36,497 nucleotides of DNA from Candidatus Dormiibacterota bacterium (GTDB taxonomy: Bacteria; Chloroflexota; Dormibacteria; Dormibacterales; Dormibacteraceae): contig CATPBK010000094.1 of assembly GCA_955652705.1 (NCBI GenBank), forward strand, positions 1-36,497. Direction: 5' to 3'. The position numbers and the translations under genes are program-made. A model generated the notes under the pieces. The model searched no databases, was not told the DNA's origin, and saw only the letters and a list, made by a program, of their open reading frames with translations. Shown here one piece after another: positions 15,726 through 22,956 of the stretch (position 1 is its first letter; every line of letters begins with the position of its first letter).

Positions 15726-15811
15726 TGGTGCGGCGGAGAGGATTTGAACCTCCACGAGGTTGCCCTCACTAGGTCCTGAACCTAGCGCGTCTGCCGTTCC
15801 GCCACCGCCGC
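15726..15811 (-). tRNA. tRNA-Leu (anticodon CAG)
   Basis: The minus strand gives a class II tRNA. The acceptor GCGGCGG (5' end 15811) pairs with CCGCCGC. Stem CTAGG/CCTAG encloses TTCAGGA, giving anticodon CAG. There is a long variable arm and a GGTTCAAATCC T-arm. CCA is encoded at 15726-15728. Confidence 0.95.
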
Positions 15812-15837
15812 AGAGCAGGCGTGGAAACGAGTTCAAA

Positions 15838-15843
15838 AGTATA
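15838..15843 (-). promoter_or_regulatory. Putative -10 box (TATACT) for tRNA-Leu(CAG)
   Basis: TATACT on the minus strand lies 26 nt before the tRNA 5' end and just past the stop of the ferric-reductase-like gene. A CTGACG 20 bp upstream is a poor -35. Confidence 0.4.
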
Positions 15844-15865
15844 CCCAGCGACCCTTCGCCGGCCG

Positions 15866-16414
15866 TCAGGCTGGGAGGCGTCCCCAGAGCAGCCGGGCCA
15901 GGCTGAAGATTCCGATCGCGAACGCCGCCGACCAGGCGATCGCGCTCACGATCGGCGCCGAGAAGTCGCTGCCGCCCAGCACGGCGTGAAAGAAGAGAAC
16001 GCCGAAGGCCAGGTAGGAAAGCCGGTGGATCCAGCGCCAGGCACGCGGGTTCATCCGCGAGCGGAGCCAGGACGTGACGGTGACCACTATGAAGAGGTCG
16101 AAGCTGATCGCGCCCAGCCCGATGGCGAGCAGGGCGTAGTCGTGGTAGTAGCCGTTGGCGAAGGGCACGAAGAGGTCCACGAGGCTGACGCGGGCGGTCT
16201 GGTCCAGGACGATCGTGGCCACGTGCAGCAGGCCGAGCGGGATCCAGAGCACGGTGGTGAACTCGTGCGTGGCCCGGATCGCCCGGTTGCTGGAAACCCA
16301 ATCGAAGAGAGCGGTCCGCAGCGCCACGCCGGTGACGATCGCGATCGCGAGGGCGGCGAAGCTGGCCAGCCCGCTGACGCGCGAGAGGACCCAGAAGAAG
16401 AGGTCCGGGCTCAT
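15866..16414 (-). CDS. Ferric-reductase-like transmembrane protein (YedZ/MsrQ type)
   Basis: This 182-aa protein has about six membrane segments and the paired histidines of haem b-binding ferric-reductase-like domains (ATHEFTTVLWIPLGLLHVAT, and WIHRLSYLAFGVLFFHAVLG). It lacks any FAD/NAD(P)H-binding cytoplasmic domain, so it resembles MsrQ/YedZ, which pass electrons across the membrane from a separate donor. No MsrP gene is nearby. ATG 16414 is chosen because the first helix starts within ten residues, and it overlaps the preceding small frame as ATGA. It is last in the operon with apbE, which suggests flavin-linked electron transfer. Confidence 0.85.
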   Translation of the reverse strand: MSPDLFFWVLSRVSGLASFAALAIAIVTGVALRTALFDWVSSNRAIRATHEFTTVLWIPLGLLHVATIVLDQTARVSLVDLFVPFANGYYHDYALLAIGLGAISFDLFIVVTVTSWLRSRMNPRAWRWIHRLSYLAFGVLFFHAVLGGSDFSAPIVSAIAWSAAFAIGIFSLARLLWGRLPA

Positions 16415-16602
16415 GCTGGGTAACCCATGAGGCGCGGGGCGGCGCCGAGAGATGCGGCGATCCAGGTGGCCCGATGCCGTCCCGCCGGGGTCGAGCACCG
16501 GAAGAAGCGCGCCTGTATCGCGCGTGCCTGAGGAGCGGAGTCACCGGCGCCGGCAGCGGCCCGCATGGGCGTCGCAGATCCGGCGCTGGTCCCGCGTCTC
16601 AT
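16411..16602 (-). CDS. Possible 63-aa protein, doubly coupled by ATGA overlaps
   Basis: The reading frame fills the 185-bp gap between apbE and the ferric-reductase-like gene. Its ATG (16602) overlaps the apbE stop as ATGA, and its TGA overlaps the next ATG as ATGA. Third codon positions are about three-quarters G or C, a little below neighbours. The product is Ala/Arg-rich with one cysteine, no signal peptide or membrane segment, and I recognise no family. The perfect junctions argue for translation; the bland composition argues against. It could also be only a ribosome relay. Confidence 0.42.
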   Translation of the reverse strand: MRRGTSAGSATPMRAAAGAGDSAPQARAIQARFFRCSTPAGRHRATWIAASLGAAPRLMGYPA

Positions 16603-17408
16603 GGGTACAACCACCAGCCCGCGGAGCGCCCGGAGAGGAAGTAGTCGGCCGCCTCGCGGCCCAGCAGGAGCGCCGTCTTGGCGAAGATCTCGGCGTCGGC
16701 GCCGGTCGGCGCCAAGACGGACACCTCCTCCAGGTCGGAGACCGCGGGCAGCCCCGAACGAGGGTCGATCAGGTGGTGGAGGTCGGCTCCCCAGCGGCGA
16801 TACCGCGTCCCCGAGGTGGCCGCTCCCAGATCCTTCAGGAGCAACGTCTTGCCGGCGAAACCGACGGGCCAGCCGGAGCCCTCGGGTCCGCCGCCGCGCG
16901 CGAACAGGTCGCCGCCCAGGTTGACGAGGCAGTTCGCGCCCAGCCGTTCGGCGAGGCGGTCGGCCATCCAGCCTTTGGCGATGCCGCCCAGGTCGACGCC
17001 CGTCTCTTCCCGGAGCCGGGCGCGCCCGGCGCCGACCGCGAGCATGTCGGGCAGGGGTGGCGGCGGCGGGACGCCGAGCACCACCGTGGACGGCCCCTCT
17101 TTGAAGGGCCGGCCGTAGCCCGCGCCGACCACCGCCCGCAAGATCCCGGCGTGGACGAGGCCGCCGCTCACGACATACGCGCGCAGGGACTCTTTGAGCA
17201 AGGCCTCGAGCTCGGCGCTGACGGGCACCCAGCGCCCGGCTGCGTCATTGAGCTGAGAAAGCTCGCTGGTCGCGTCAAAGCGCGTCAAGCGCGCATGCAT
17301 GACGCCGACCCACGCCGCGCCACCGGCGAGCTCCTCCAGGCGGCCGCCTACTGAGAAGAGCTGGCAGCCGGCCCCCAGCGCTTCGAAGCGGAGGCTCTCA
17401 AGAAACAC
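16599..17408 (-). CDS. apbE: FAD:protein FMN transferase (ApbE family)
   Basis: ApbE enzymes attach FMN from FAD covalently to a Thr/Ser of a target protein, using Mg2+. The 269-aa product shows the family motifs LTRFDATSELSQLN (about 41-54), VDLGGIAKGWMADR (138-151), VNLGGDL (162-168), ATSGTRYRRW (197-206), HLIDPRSGLPA (212-222) and DAEIFAKTALLLG (238-250). Length is shorter than the exported lipoprotein forms, and no signal peptide is visible, so it probably works in the cytoplasm. No obvious substrate with a [S/T]GA[S/T]-type motif is in the operon. The start overlaps the preceding 90-aa gene by 11 nt. Confidence 0.9.
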   Translation of the reverse strand: MFLESLRFEALGAGCQLFSVGGRLEELAGGAAWVGVMHARLTRFDATSELSQLNDAAGRWVPVSAELEALLKESLRAYVVSGGLVHAGILRAVVGAGYGRPFKEGPSTVVLGVPPPPPLPDMLAVGAGRARLREETGVDLGGIAKGWMADRLAERLGANCLVNLGGDLFARGGGPEGSGWPVGFAGKTLLLKDLGAATSGTRYRRWGADLHHLIDPRSGLPAVSDLEEVSVLAPTGADAEIFAKTALLLGREAADYFLSGRSAGWWLYP

Positions 17409-17670
17409 TGGTCGACGTGAGCGGCTGCTGGCTGTCCGTTGCCTGCACGCTGGGCTCCAGGTGAACCTTGCCGCCTGAGGGTGGCGCGGACGCGGTGAAC
17501 TCCAGGCCGGCGATGGTGAAGGTGCGGCTGGCCGCCGGCACGACCGCCGGCCGTAGCGGCGCCGACGGGTTCTTCAAGTGCCCGTCGACGTAGGCCGCCG
17601 ACCCCGCCGAGGCAAGCAGCGTCAGCGCGGCCGCCGACGCTTTCAACGCCCAGGCGGGCAGCAGGGCCAT
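17398..17670 (-). CDS. 90-aa exported or membrane-anchored protein of unknown function
   Basis: A short hydrophobic segment (about residues 7-27, LLASAGSAAYVDG at its end) suggests a signal peptide or N-terminal anchor; the remaining ~60 residues would be outside the cell membrane. They contain a short beta-like region (TFTIAGLEFTASAP) and a Ser/Thr-rich end. I recognise no domain, and I see no canonical FMN-attachment motif. The ATG is 2 nt after the DUF1501 stop, and the 3' end overlaps apbE by 11 nt, so it belongs to the operon. Confidence 0.68.
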   Translation of the reverse strand: MALLPAWALKASAAALTLLASAGSAAYVDGHLKNPSAPLRPAVVPAASRTFTIAGLEFTASAPPSGGKVHLEPSVQATDSQQPLTSTSVS

Positions 17671-17672
17671 GG

Positions 17673-18977
17673 CTAGGCGCCGACGCTCACCGGCGCCGCG
17701 ATGAACGGGATCTGCTCGAACGTGTCGCCGAGGACGGCTTTGGCGTCGGCGCCCAGATGGGCCGAGAGGATCTCCTGGTAAACCGAGCGGAAGTCGACCT
17801 TGTACTTCAGGTTGCCGGTCGCGTCGAGGTCGTCAAGGCGTGGCGCCGCGCCGTAGAAGCCGCCCTTGACGGGGTTGCCGATGAGCAGGAGGGGTGAGGC
17901 GGCGCCGTGATCGGTCCCTCCGGAAGCGTTCTCCTTGGGCCGGCGGCCGAACTCCGACCAGGTCGCCACCAGCACCTTGTCCGCCAGGCCGTGCGCGTCG
18001 AGGTCGCTGTAGAAGGCGCTCACCGCCTGGTCGAAGTAGCCAAGCAGGTCGTCGTGCCGATTCAACTCCGTGTAGTGCGTGTCGAAGCCGCCCAGCGTGA
18101 CGTGGAGCAGCTTCACGCCGGTTCCCGTCACGATCAGCTCAGCGGCCAGCTGGAGCGCCGCCGCGAGCTGGTTCTTGGACGAGTAAACGAGCTTGGCGTT
18201 GTCCGAATAGGCCGCCGCCGGCTGGTACTTGTCGGCTGCGGTCTTGAGCGTGGCGATGGTGTCCTTGGCAGTCGAGATCGCGGTGTCGAAGAGGGCCCCG
18301 TAGATGCCCGGCGTGCCCTTGTAGAGCGCCGTCACCGCGTTCTCGATATCGCTGCCGCCCTGGAAACCGAACGTCTTGCCGTTCTGCACGACAGTGAGCG
18401 TGGCCTGGAGGTCGCGCAGCGCGCCGGGCACATCGGTGGCGCCGCAGGCGCATCCCGTCAGCGGGTGGCCGAGGGTGTCGTACTGCGTCGCCATCAGGCG
18501 GCCGAGCCAGCCGTTGATGGAGCGGCGGGTGGGATCGCCGGTCTCCCAGATCCGGATCGACTCGAAATGCGAGAACACGGGGTTCGGGTAGCCGACGCCC
18601 TGCACGATCGCGACCCGGCCCTTGTCCCAGAGGGACTTCACGCCCTTCAGGTTGGCGTTCAGCCCGAAGTCGTTCGAAAGCGGCAGCGCCTGAGCGACCG
18701 AGGGCGCGGCCAGCCGGGGCCGGAAATCGTGCAGCTTCGGGTCCTGCAGCGGCACCACCGTGCGCAGGCCGTCGTTGCCGCCCGCGAGCTGGATCATGAC
18801 GAGCACCCGGTCGTTCGTGATGCCGTCCTTCTTGGCCGCAAAGACGGCCCGCGCGAAGGCGTCCGGCACGGCCGCGTATCCGGCGGCCAGGCCGGCCGCG
18901 CCGGCGCCGAACACCAGACCCGCCTTCAGGAAGTCGCGTCGGTGGACCTCGTTGATTCCCGCTTTCTCGTCACTCAT
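17673..18977 (-). CDS. DUF1501 family Tat-exported protein
   Basis: A 434-aa protein of the DUF1501 (sulfatase/alkaline-phosphatase-fold-like) family, function unknown. It starts with a twin-arginine signal: HRRDFLKAGLVFGAGAAGLA. Family features follow: VLVMIQLAGGNDGLRTVVPL near residue 60, a HFESIRIWETGD region, LLHVTLGGFDTHYTELNRHD, and WSEFGRRPKENASGGTDHGA, whose Asp/His residues resemble metal ligands. It follows the DUF1800 gene by 11 nt, the pairing seen widely in other bacteria. Tat export implies it folds, perhaps with a cofactor, before crossing the membrane. Confidence 0.93.
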   Translation of the reverse strand: MSDEKAGINEVHRRDFLKAGLVFGAGAAGLAAGYAAVPDAFARAVFAAKKDGITNDRVLVMIQLAGGNDGLRTVVPLQDPKLHDFRPRLAAPSVAQALPLSNDFGLNANLKGVKSLWDKGRVAIVQGVGYPNPVFSHFESIRIWETGDPTRRSINGWLGRLMATQYDTLGHPLTGCACGATDVPGALRDLQATLTVVQNGKTFGFQGGSDIENAVTALYKGTPGIYGALFDTAISTAKDTIATLKTAADKYQPAAAYSDNAKLVYSSKNQLAAALQLAAELIVTGTGVKLLHVTLGGFDTHYTELNRHDDLLGYFDQAVSAFYSDLDAHGLADKVLVATWSEFGRRPKENASGGTDHGAASPLLLIGNPVKGGFYGAAPRLDDLDATGNLKYKVDFRSVYQEILSAHLGADAKAVLGDTFEQIPFIAAPVSVGA

Positions 18978-18988
18978 CGCTTCAGCAC

Positions 18989-20404
18989 CTACTTCAACTG
19001 GAATTCCGGTGACGCGAGCACGATGAACCAGCGCTCGCGGTCGTCTGACGCACCGTTCAGAAGCTGGGCGGTGGCCGGGCTGACCACCGATTCCAAGTGC
19101 TGGGCCGGCGCTTTGCCGCTCGGGGGGACACTTTTCAAGCCGTTCAGAACGCCGGTCACGAAGTTGACCCGCGAGACCACCGTGTTGGAGGAGATCCAGG
19201 CTTCGTTCATCGGCCAGCCGCCCACATCGGGGACGTCGAAGAGGTTCTGGCCCATGCCGCCGCCACCCTGCACCGCCAGCTGGCTCAACTCCGGCGCCTT
19301 GACCGCCTTCAGCGCGTGCACCATGAACTCGACGGGCGACTTGACGAGCGAGCGGTAGGTCGGCGGCGCGTTGAACTCGGTGCTCGTGAGGATGTCGCGG
19401 AGAAGCTGCTTCAGGCTGTACTTCGAGCGCCGGAAGCCGTCCGCCAGGCGGTTCACATAAGCGGGCGCCGGGTTGTTCATGGCGAGCCGGGTGAGGAGCC
19501 TCTGAACAATGAAGGGCGCCGTCGCCGGCTGGGCCAGGATGGCGTTGATCACCGCCTCGGTGTCGAACTTGCCGGTCGTGCCCAGGAAAGCGAGAGGGCC
19601 GCCCTTGAAGGCGCGTCGTGGGTCGAAGATCCCCACCTTGCCGTCGGTGCCGGGCTGCGGCTCGCGCCAGCCGGCCAGGGCCTTCGCCGATGCGCGCACG
19701 TCGTCCTCGGTGAAGTGGCCCGGGCCCATCGTGAAGAGCTCCATCAGCTCGCGGCTGTAGTTCTCGTTCGGGTTCTGCCCTGTCGAGTTGCCGAGGTCGA
19801 GGTAGCGGAGCATGGCCGGGTCGCTGGTCACGGCGAGCAGGAAGCTCTTCAGGTCGCCGAGCGCGTGCTGCCGCCAGGTCAGGTTCTGCCAGTAGATCCA
19901 GGGCGTCTGCAGGCCCACCTTGCGGTAATCACTTGTGAAGTGGCCGTGCCAGAAGAGGGTCAGCGCCTCAGCGAAAGGCGTCGGCGTGGCCAGCATCCAG
20001 TCGATCCACCACTTCTGCAGGGACTGGGCCCGGATCGCGTTGCCCTTGGCGGCCTGGTCGGCGCCCGCCAGTGCGGGCGGGACGGCCGGGGGCGTCTCCA
20101 GCAAGCGCTGGACGGTCTTGGCGTAGCCGTCGCTGAGCGCCCGGTCGAGCTCGTCCGGCGCGGCGCCGAACGTGACCCGGCGGAGGAGCTGACTTACGCG
20201 CGCCGACTCGCCACCCAGCGGCGAGATCCAGTCCGTCTTGCCGGTGGCGGGGGCGGCGCTCGGCGCGGGCGGGCTGCCGATGCCGAGGAGGCGGATCGCG
20301 GCGACCCCCGCCCCGCCGGCCAGGGCCACGCCCAGCACCTCGCGGCGGGACACGCCCCGCCGCCGGCGGCTGACTGGTCGGGTCGCCTCGGTCTCGACGG
20401 CCAT
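18989..20404 (-). CDS. DUF1800 family Tat-exported protein
   Basis: A 471-aa DUF1800 protein of unknown function. The N-terminus has a Tat-like signal (GVSRREVLGVALAGGAGVAA). Family features are LLRRVTFGAAPDELDRALSD, LTLFWHGHFTSDYRKVG, the NENYSRELMELFTMGPGHFT region, and DVGGWPMNEAWISSNTVVSR. ATG 20404 is preferred to TTG 20413; a TAGGTT box 7 nt upstream and no Shine-Dalgarno suggest a leaderless transcript. It heads the operon that continues through DUF1501 to the ferric-reductase-like gene. Confidence 0.93.
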   Translation of the reverse strand: MAVETEATRPVSRRRRGVSRREVLGVALAGGAGVAAIRLLGIGSPPAPSAAPATGKTDWISPLGGESARVSQLLRRVTFGAAPDELDRALSDGYAKTVQRLLETPPAVPPALAGADQAAKGNAIRAQSLQKWWIDWMLATPTPFAEALTLFWHGHFTSDYRKVGLQTPWIYWQNLTWRQHALGDLKSFLLAVTSDPAMLRYLDLGNSTGQNPNENYSRELMELFTMGPGHFTEDDVRASAKALAGWREPQPGTDGKVGIFDPRRAFKGGPLAFLGTTGKFDTEAVINAILAQPATAPFIVQRLLTRLAMNNPAPAYVNRLADGFRRSKYSLKQLLRDILTSTEFNAPPTYRSLVKSPVEFMVHALKAVKAPELSQLAVQGGGGMGQNLFDVPDVGGWPMNEAWISSNTVVSRVNFVTGVLNGLKSVPPSGKAPAQHLESVVSPATAQLLNGASDDRERWFIVLASPEFQLK

Positions 20405-20411
20405 CGGTCTC

Positions 20412-20417
20412 AACCTA
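20412..20417 (-). promoter_or_regulatory. Putative -10 box (TAGGTT) for the DUF1800 operon
   Basis: TAGGTT on the minus strand ends 7 nt before ATG 20404. This is the TANNNT-N7-ATG layout of leaderless transcription. It starts about 29 nt beyond the methyltransferase stop. Confidence 0.55.
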
Positions 20418-20445
20418 ATTGAGCCGAATCCGCCTCAGCGCGCGG

Positions 20446-21270
20446 TCAGCCCGTTGTCAAGGTTTCGTAAAACTCGGCGGGGGGCTTCTGGGCGCGGATC
20501 TCGAGGTCGCGCCGGAAGATCGATTCCACGTGCAGGTCGGAGCCCGGCTCGATCTCCTCCTGCGGGTCGTGGTCGCCCTCCACCTCCCAGAGCCCGGTCA
20601 CGACCAGGCCGGCCGCCACGATCCCACCGATGAGGGTCTCCAGCGAGTGCTGAAAGTCGAGCGTCGGCGCCTCGACCTCGACCTGGCCGTGGCGCCAGAC
20701 GTTGTCCTTCCAGGGCAGGGGCCCTTTCCAGGGGTACTGCCGGGGCAGGTAGCCGCTGCCCGTCCAGGTCTCGTAGAGCGCTTGCACATAAGGGTTCATC
20801 AGCAGGACCAGGTAGATGCCGAGCGGCGCCAGAACCCGCCCGACCTCTTGGAACACACGCTCCGCGTCGTCGATGAAGTTGAGCGAGTGGGCATGCCAGA
20901 CGAGGTCGAAGGACTGGTCGCGCAGGGGCCCGAGGTCGCGCATGTCGCCCTCGACGAAGTGCAGGTTGACGCCCTCCCGTGACGCCAGGTTGCGGACCGT
21001 GTGGATCTGGGAGGGCGTGAGGTCGAAGAGCGTGGTGTCGGCGCCCAGCTTGGCGAAGAGGACCGGCTCCCAGCCGCCGCCCGCCGCCAGTGCCAGCACC
21101 CGCTTGCCGCGGAAGTCGAAGCCGGGCAGGCGGCCCCGGCTGTCGATGTAGTCGCGCCATTCCTCGTGGGTCCGGCCGGGGTCGCCGTGCGGCACCGTGT
21201 AGTGGTGGCCGGAGGCGGCCAGGCGCTCCCAAGCGTCCCGGTTCTGGCTGGCGATGGGATCGAACTTCAT
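20446..21270 (-). CDS. Class I SAM-dependent methyltransferase
   Basis: A 274-aa methyltransferase of the type 11/25 group. The SAM-binding motif I is KRVLALAAGGGWEPVLFAKL, followed by an acidic residue in LFDLTPSQIHTVRNLAS (motif II), FVEGDMRDLG (motif III) and DLVWHAHSLNFIDDAERVF (motif IV). The N-terminus NRDAWERLAASGHHYTVPHG is typical of a frequent family of small-molecule methyltransferases in actinobacteria and Chloroflexota. ATG 21270 is chosen over an upstream open stretch; a TACAGT box lies 7 nt before it and no ribosome binding site is seen. Substrate unknown. Confidence 0.9.
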   Translation of the reverse strand: MKFDPIASQNRDAWERLAASGHHYTVPHGDPGRTHEEWRDYIDSRGRLPGFDFRGKRVLALAAGGGWEPVLFAKLGADTTLFDLTPSQIHTVRNLASREGVNLHFVEGDMRDLGPLRDQSFDLVWHAHSLNFIDDAERVFQEVGRVLAPLGIYLVLLMNPYVQALYETWTGSGYLPRQYPWKGPLPWKDNVWRHGQVEVEAPTLDFQHSLETLIGGIVAAGLVVTGLWEVEGDHDPQEEIEPGSDLHVESIFRRDLEIRAQKPPAEFYETLTTG

Positions 21271-21277
21271 CAGGCGG

Positions 21278-21283
21278 ACTGTA
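21278..21283 (-). promoter_or_regulatory. Putative -10 box (TACAGT) for the methyltransferase gene
   Basis: TACAGT on the minus strand ends 7 nt before ATG 21270, consistent with a leaderless mRNA. Confidence 0.55.
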
Positions 21284-21320
21284 GCCGTCACATTTTCGCG
21301 CTCGCCGGTGCTTGTAGGGT

Positions 21321-21845
21321 GTGCAGGCAATCAACGCCTCGCCGCGAACCGGAGTCGGATCCCGGGATGACTTCGAGCGCCTCTTCCGGGAGGAGTACCC
21401 GAGGGTCGTGGGCATCGCGAACCGCGTGCTGGCCGATCGCCAGGCGGCGGAGGACGTGGCCCAGGAGGTCTTCGTCGACTTCCACCGGCTGCACCGGGCG
21501 GACGCGCCCTACGCCGGTCCCTGGCTTCACGCGGCGGCCGCCCACCGGGCGCTGAACGCGATCCGGTCAAGGCTGCGCCGCGCCAAGCGAGAGGCGGCCT
21601 ACCCGGCGCCGGTGCCGGCCGACCCTGCCGAAGAGGCCGAACGCGCCGAGGAGCGGCGCCTCGTGCGGGCCGCGCTGGCGCGGATGCCAAACCGCGGCGC
21701 GACAGTGCTGGCCCTGCGCTATTCGGGACTCAGCTATTCGGAGGTCGCCGGCGCTTTGGGCGTCGGCGTCAACCAGGTCGGAACACTTTTGAGAAGGGCC
21801 GAGGCTCAGCTTCGGCGGGAGGTTGAACGTGGGACATCTCGGTGA
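21321..21845 (+). CDS. ECF sigma factor (second in the window)
   Basis: A 174-aa ECF sigma factor. Region 2 runs about residues 16-75 (FERLFREEYPRVVGIANRVL, AAEDVAQEVFVDFHRLHRAD). Region 4 runs about 115-165 (ARMPNRGATVLALRYSGLSY, EVAGALGVGVNQVGTLLRRA). The start is GTG 21321; no better start or ribosome binding site is visible, and a TAGGGT hexamer touches the GTG. It overlaps the anti-sigma-like gene by 17 nt and heads a four-gene run ending in an ABC transporter, so it probably autoregulates that operon. Confidence 0.9.
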   Translation: MQAINASPRTGVGSRDDFERLFREEYPRVVGIANRVLADRQAAEDVAQEVFVDFHRLHRADAPYAGPWLHAAAAHRALNAIRSRLRRAKREAAYPAPVPADPAEEAERAEERRLVRAALARMPNRGATVLALRYSGLSYSEVAGALGVGVNQVGTLLRRAEAQLRREVERGTSR

Positions 21846-22956
21846 CGGCGCCCTGCGCCGCTTGATCGACGAACCGCTGGCGATGAGCGACAGCGAGCGC
21901 TTCCATTACCAGCACTGCGAGCGCTGTCAGGCGCGGCGGCGGGAGTACGAGGTGGAAACCGAGTCCGCCGGCCGGCTGCTGGCTGTCGGCCCGGCCGAGG
22001 TGGACACCCAGGCCGCGCTGCGGGCCGTGACCGCGCGTTCCGGGCAGCCCGCCCCGGCGCCCCTCCGCCTCTTCGCGCGGAGCGCGTCCAGCCTCAACGC
22101 GTTCCGGCGGCCCATCCTGCTCGCCGCCGCCCTCCTGGCCCTGGCCAGCGTGGCGGTGACCGCCGGACCGGCGCTTCTCACGACGACCATCTTCGAGCCC
22201 AAGGGCCCGGTCACGACTGTGACTGTCAACCCGCCCACCGGCGACACGGAAGGGCTGGTCGCGGGCCTGCCCGACCTCTCCGCCTACGGCGACATGACGG
22301 TCATCAAGAAGGCCCAGACCCAGACCGGCGTGACGGCGGCCGAAGCGGCATCTACCACAGGCCTCAAGGTGCTCACCCCGCCCGCGCAGTACGCGACGGG
22401 ATCTGTCACGTACACGACGGTTACCGCATCCGAAGGCAGCTTTACTTTCAGCAAGACCAAGGCGATCGCCGCCGCCCAGGCGGCCGGCAAGCCGGTGCCG
22501 GTCTTCCCTGACGGGATCGATGGCTCCACCATCGACGTGACCGCCGGACCAGCCCTGGTCGAGGTCTTCGGGACAGTCGACAAGAACAGCACCCTCTCCA
22601 ACCTGCCGCTGATCGTGGCCTCGAGCAAGGCTCCGGTCGTGAAGTCGACAGGGGTCAGCTACGAGCAGCTGGAGGCCTTCCTGGTCGCCCAGCCCGGCAT
22701 CGCCGGCAACGCCACCCTGGTCGCCGCCATCCACGCCATCGGCGCGCCGCTCGCCGCCGGCCAGCTGGCCATTCCGATCCCGGCCGATCGAGCGACGTCC
22801 AAGGACGAAACCACAAGCGGCGTGCCCGGCGTATTGATCTCCGATAAGACCGGCCTCGCCAGCGCTCTCGTCTGGCAGAAGGGAGATATCGTCTATGCCG
22901 CAGGCGGCCACTTCGATGAGTCCCAACTCCTCGCCATCTACCAGTCCATCGGCTGA
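21829..22956 (+). CDS. Zinc-finger anti-sigma factor with long external domain
   Basis: A ~375-aa single-pass membrane protein. The N-terminus carries a ZAS-like cluster (RFHYQHCERCQARRREYE, H-x2-H-C-x2-C) expected to hold the sigma factor. A membrane segment lies at about 89-110 (PILLAAALLALASVAVTAG). The outer ~265 residues (YGDMTVIKKAQTQTGVTAAE and onward) include a possible DUF4367-like part near the C-terminus (GVLISDKTGLASALVWQKGD, VYAAGGHFDESQLLAI). GTG 21829 has GGGAGG 7 nt upstream, which beats TTG 21823. It overlaps the sigma gene by 17 nt and the ABC gene by 62 nt. Confidence 0.84.
   Translation: MGHLGDGALRRLIDEPLAMSDSERFHYQHCERCQARRREYEVETESAGRLLAVGPAEVDTQAALRAVTARSGQPAPAPLRLFARSASSLNAFRRPILLAAALLALASVAVTAGPALLTTTIFEPKGPVTTVTVNPPTGDTEGLVAGLPDLSAYGDMTVIKKAQTQTGVTAAEAASTTGLKVLTPPAQYATGSVTYTTVTASEGSFTFSKTKAIAAAQAAGKPVPVFPDGIDGSTIDVTAGPALVEVFGTVDKNSTLSNLPLIVASSKAPVVKSTGVSYEQLEAFLVAQPGIAGNATLVAAIHAIGAPLAAGQLAIPIPADRATSKDETTSGVPGVLISDKTGLASALVWQKGDIVYAAGGHFDESQLLAIYQSIG

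Noticed and set aside
15866-16414. MsrPQ methionine sulfoxide reductase system
   Set aside because: The membrane protein resembles MsrQ, but no molybdopterin MsrP gene is in the window.
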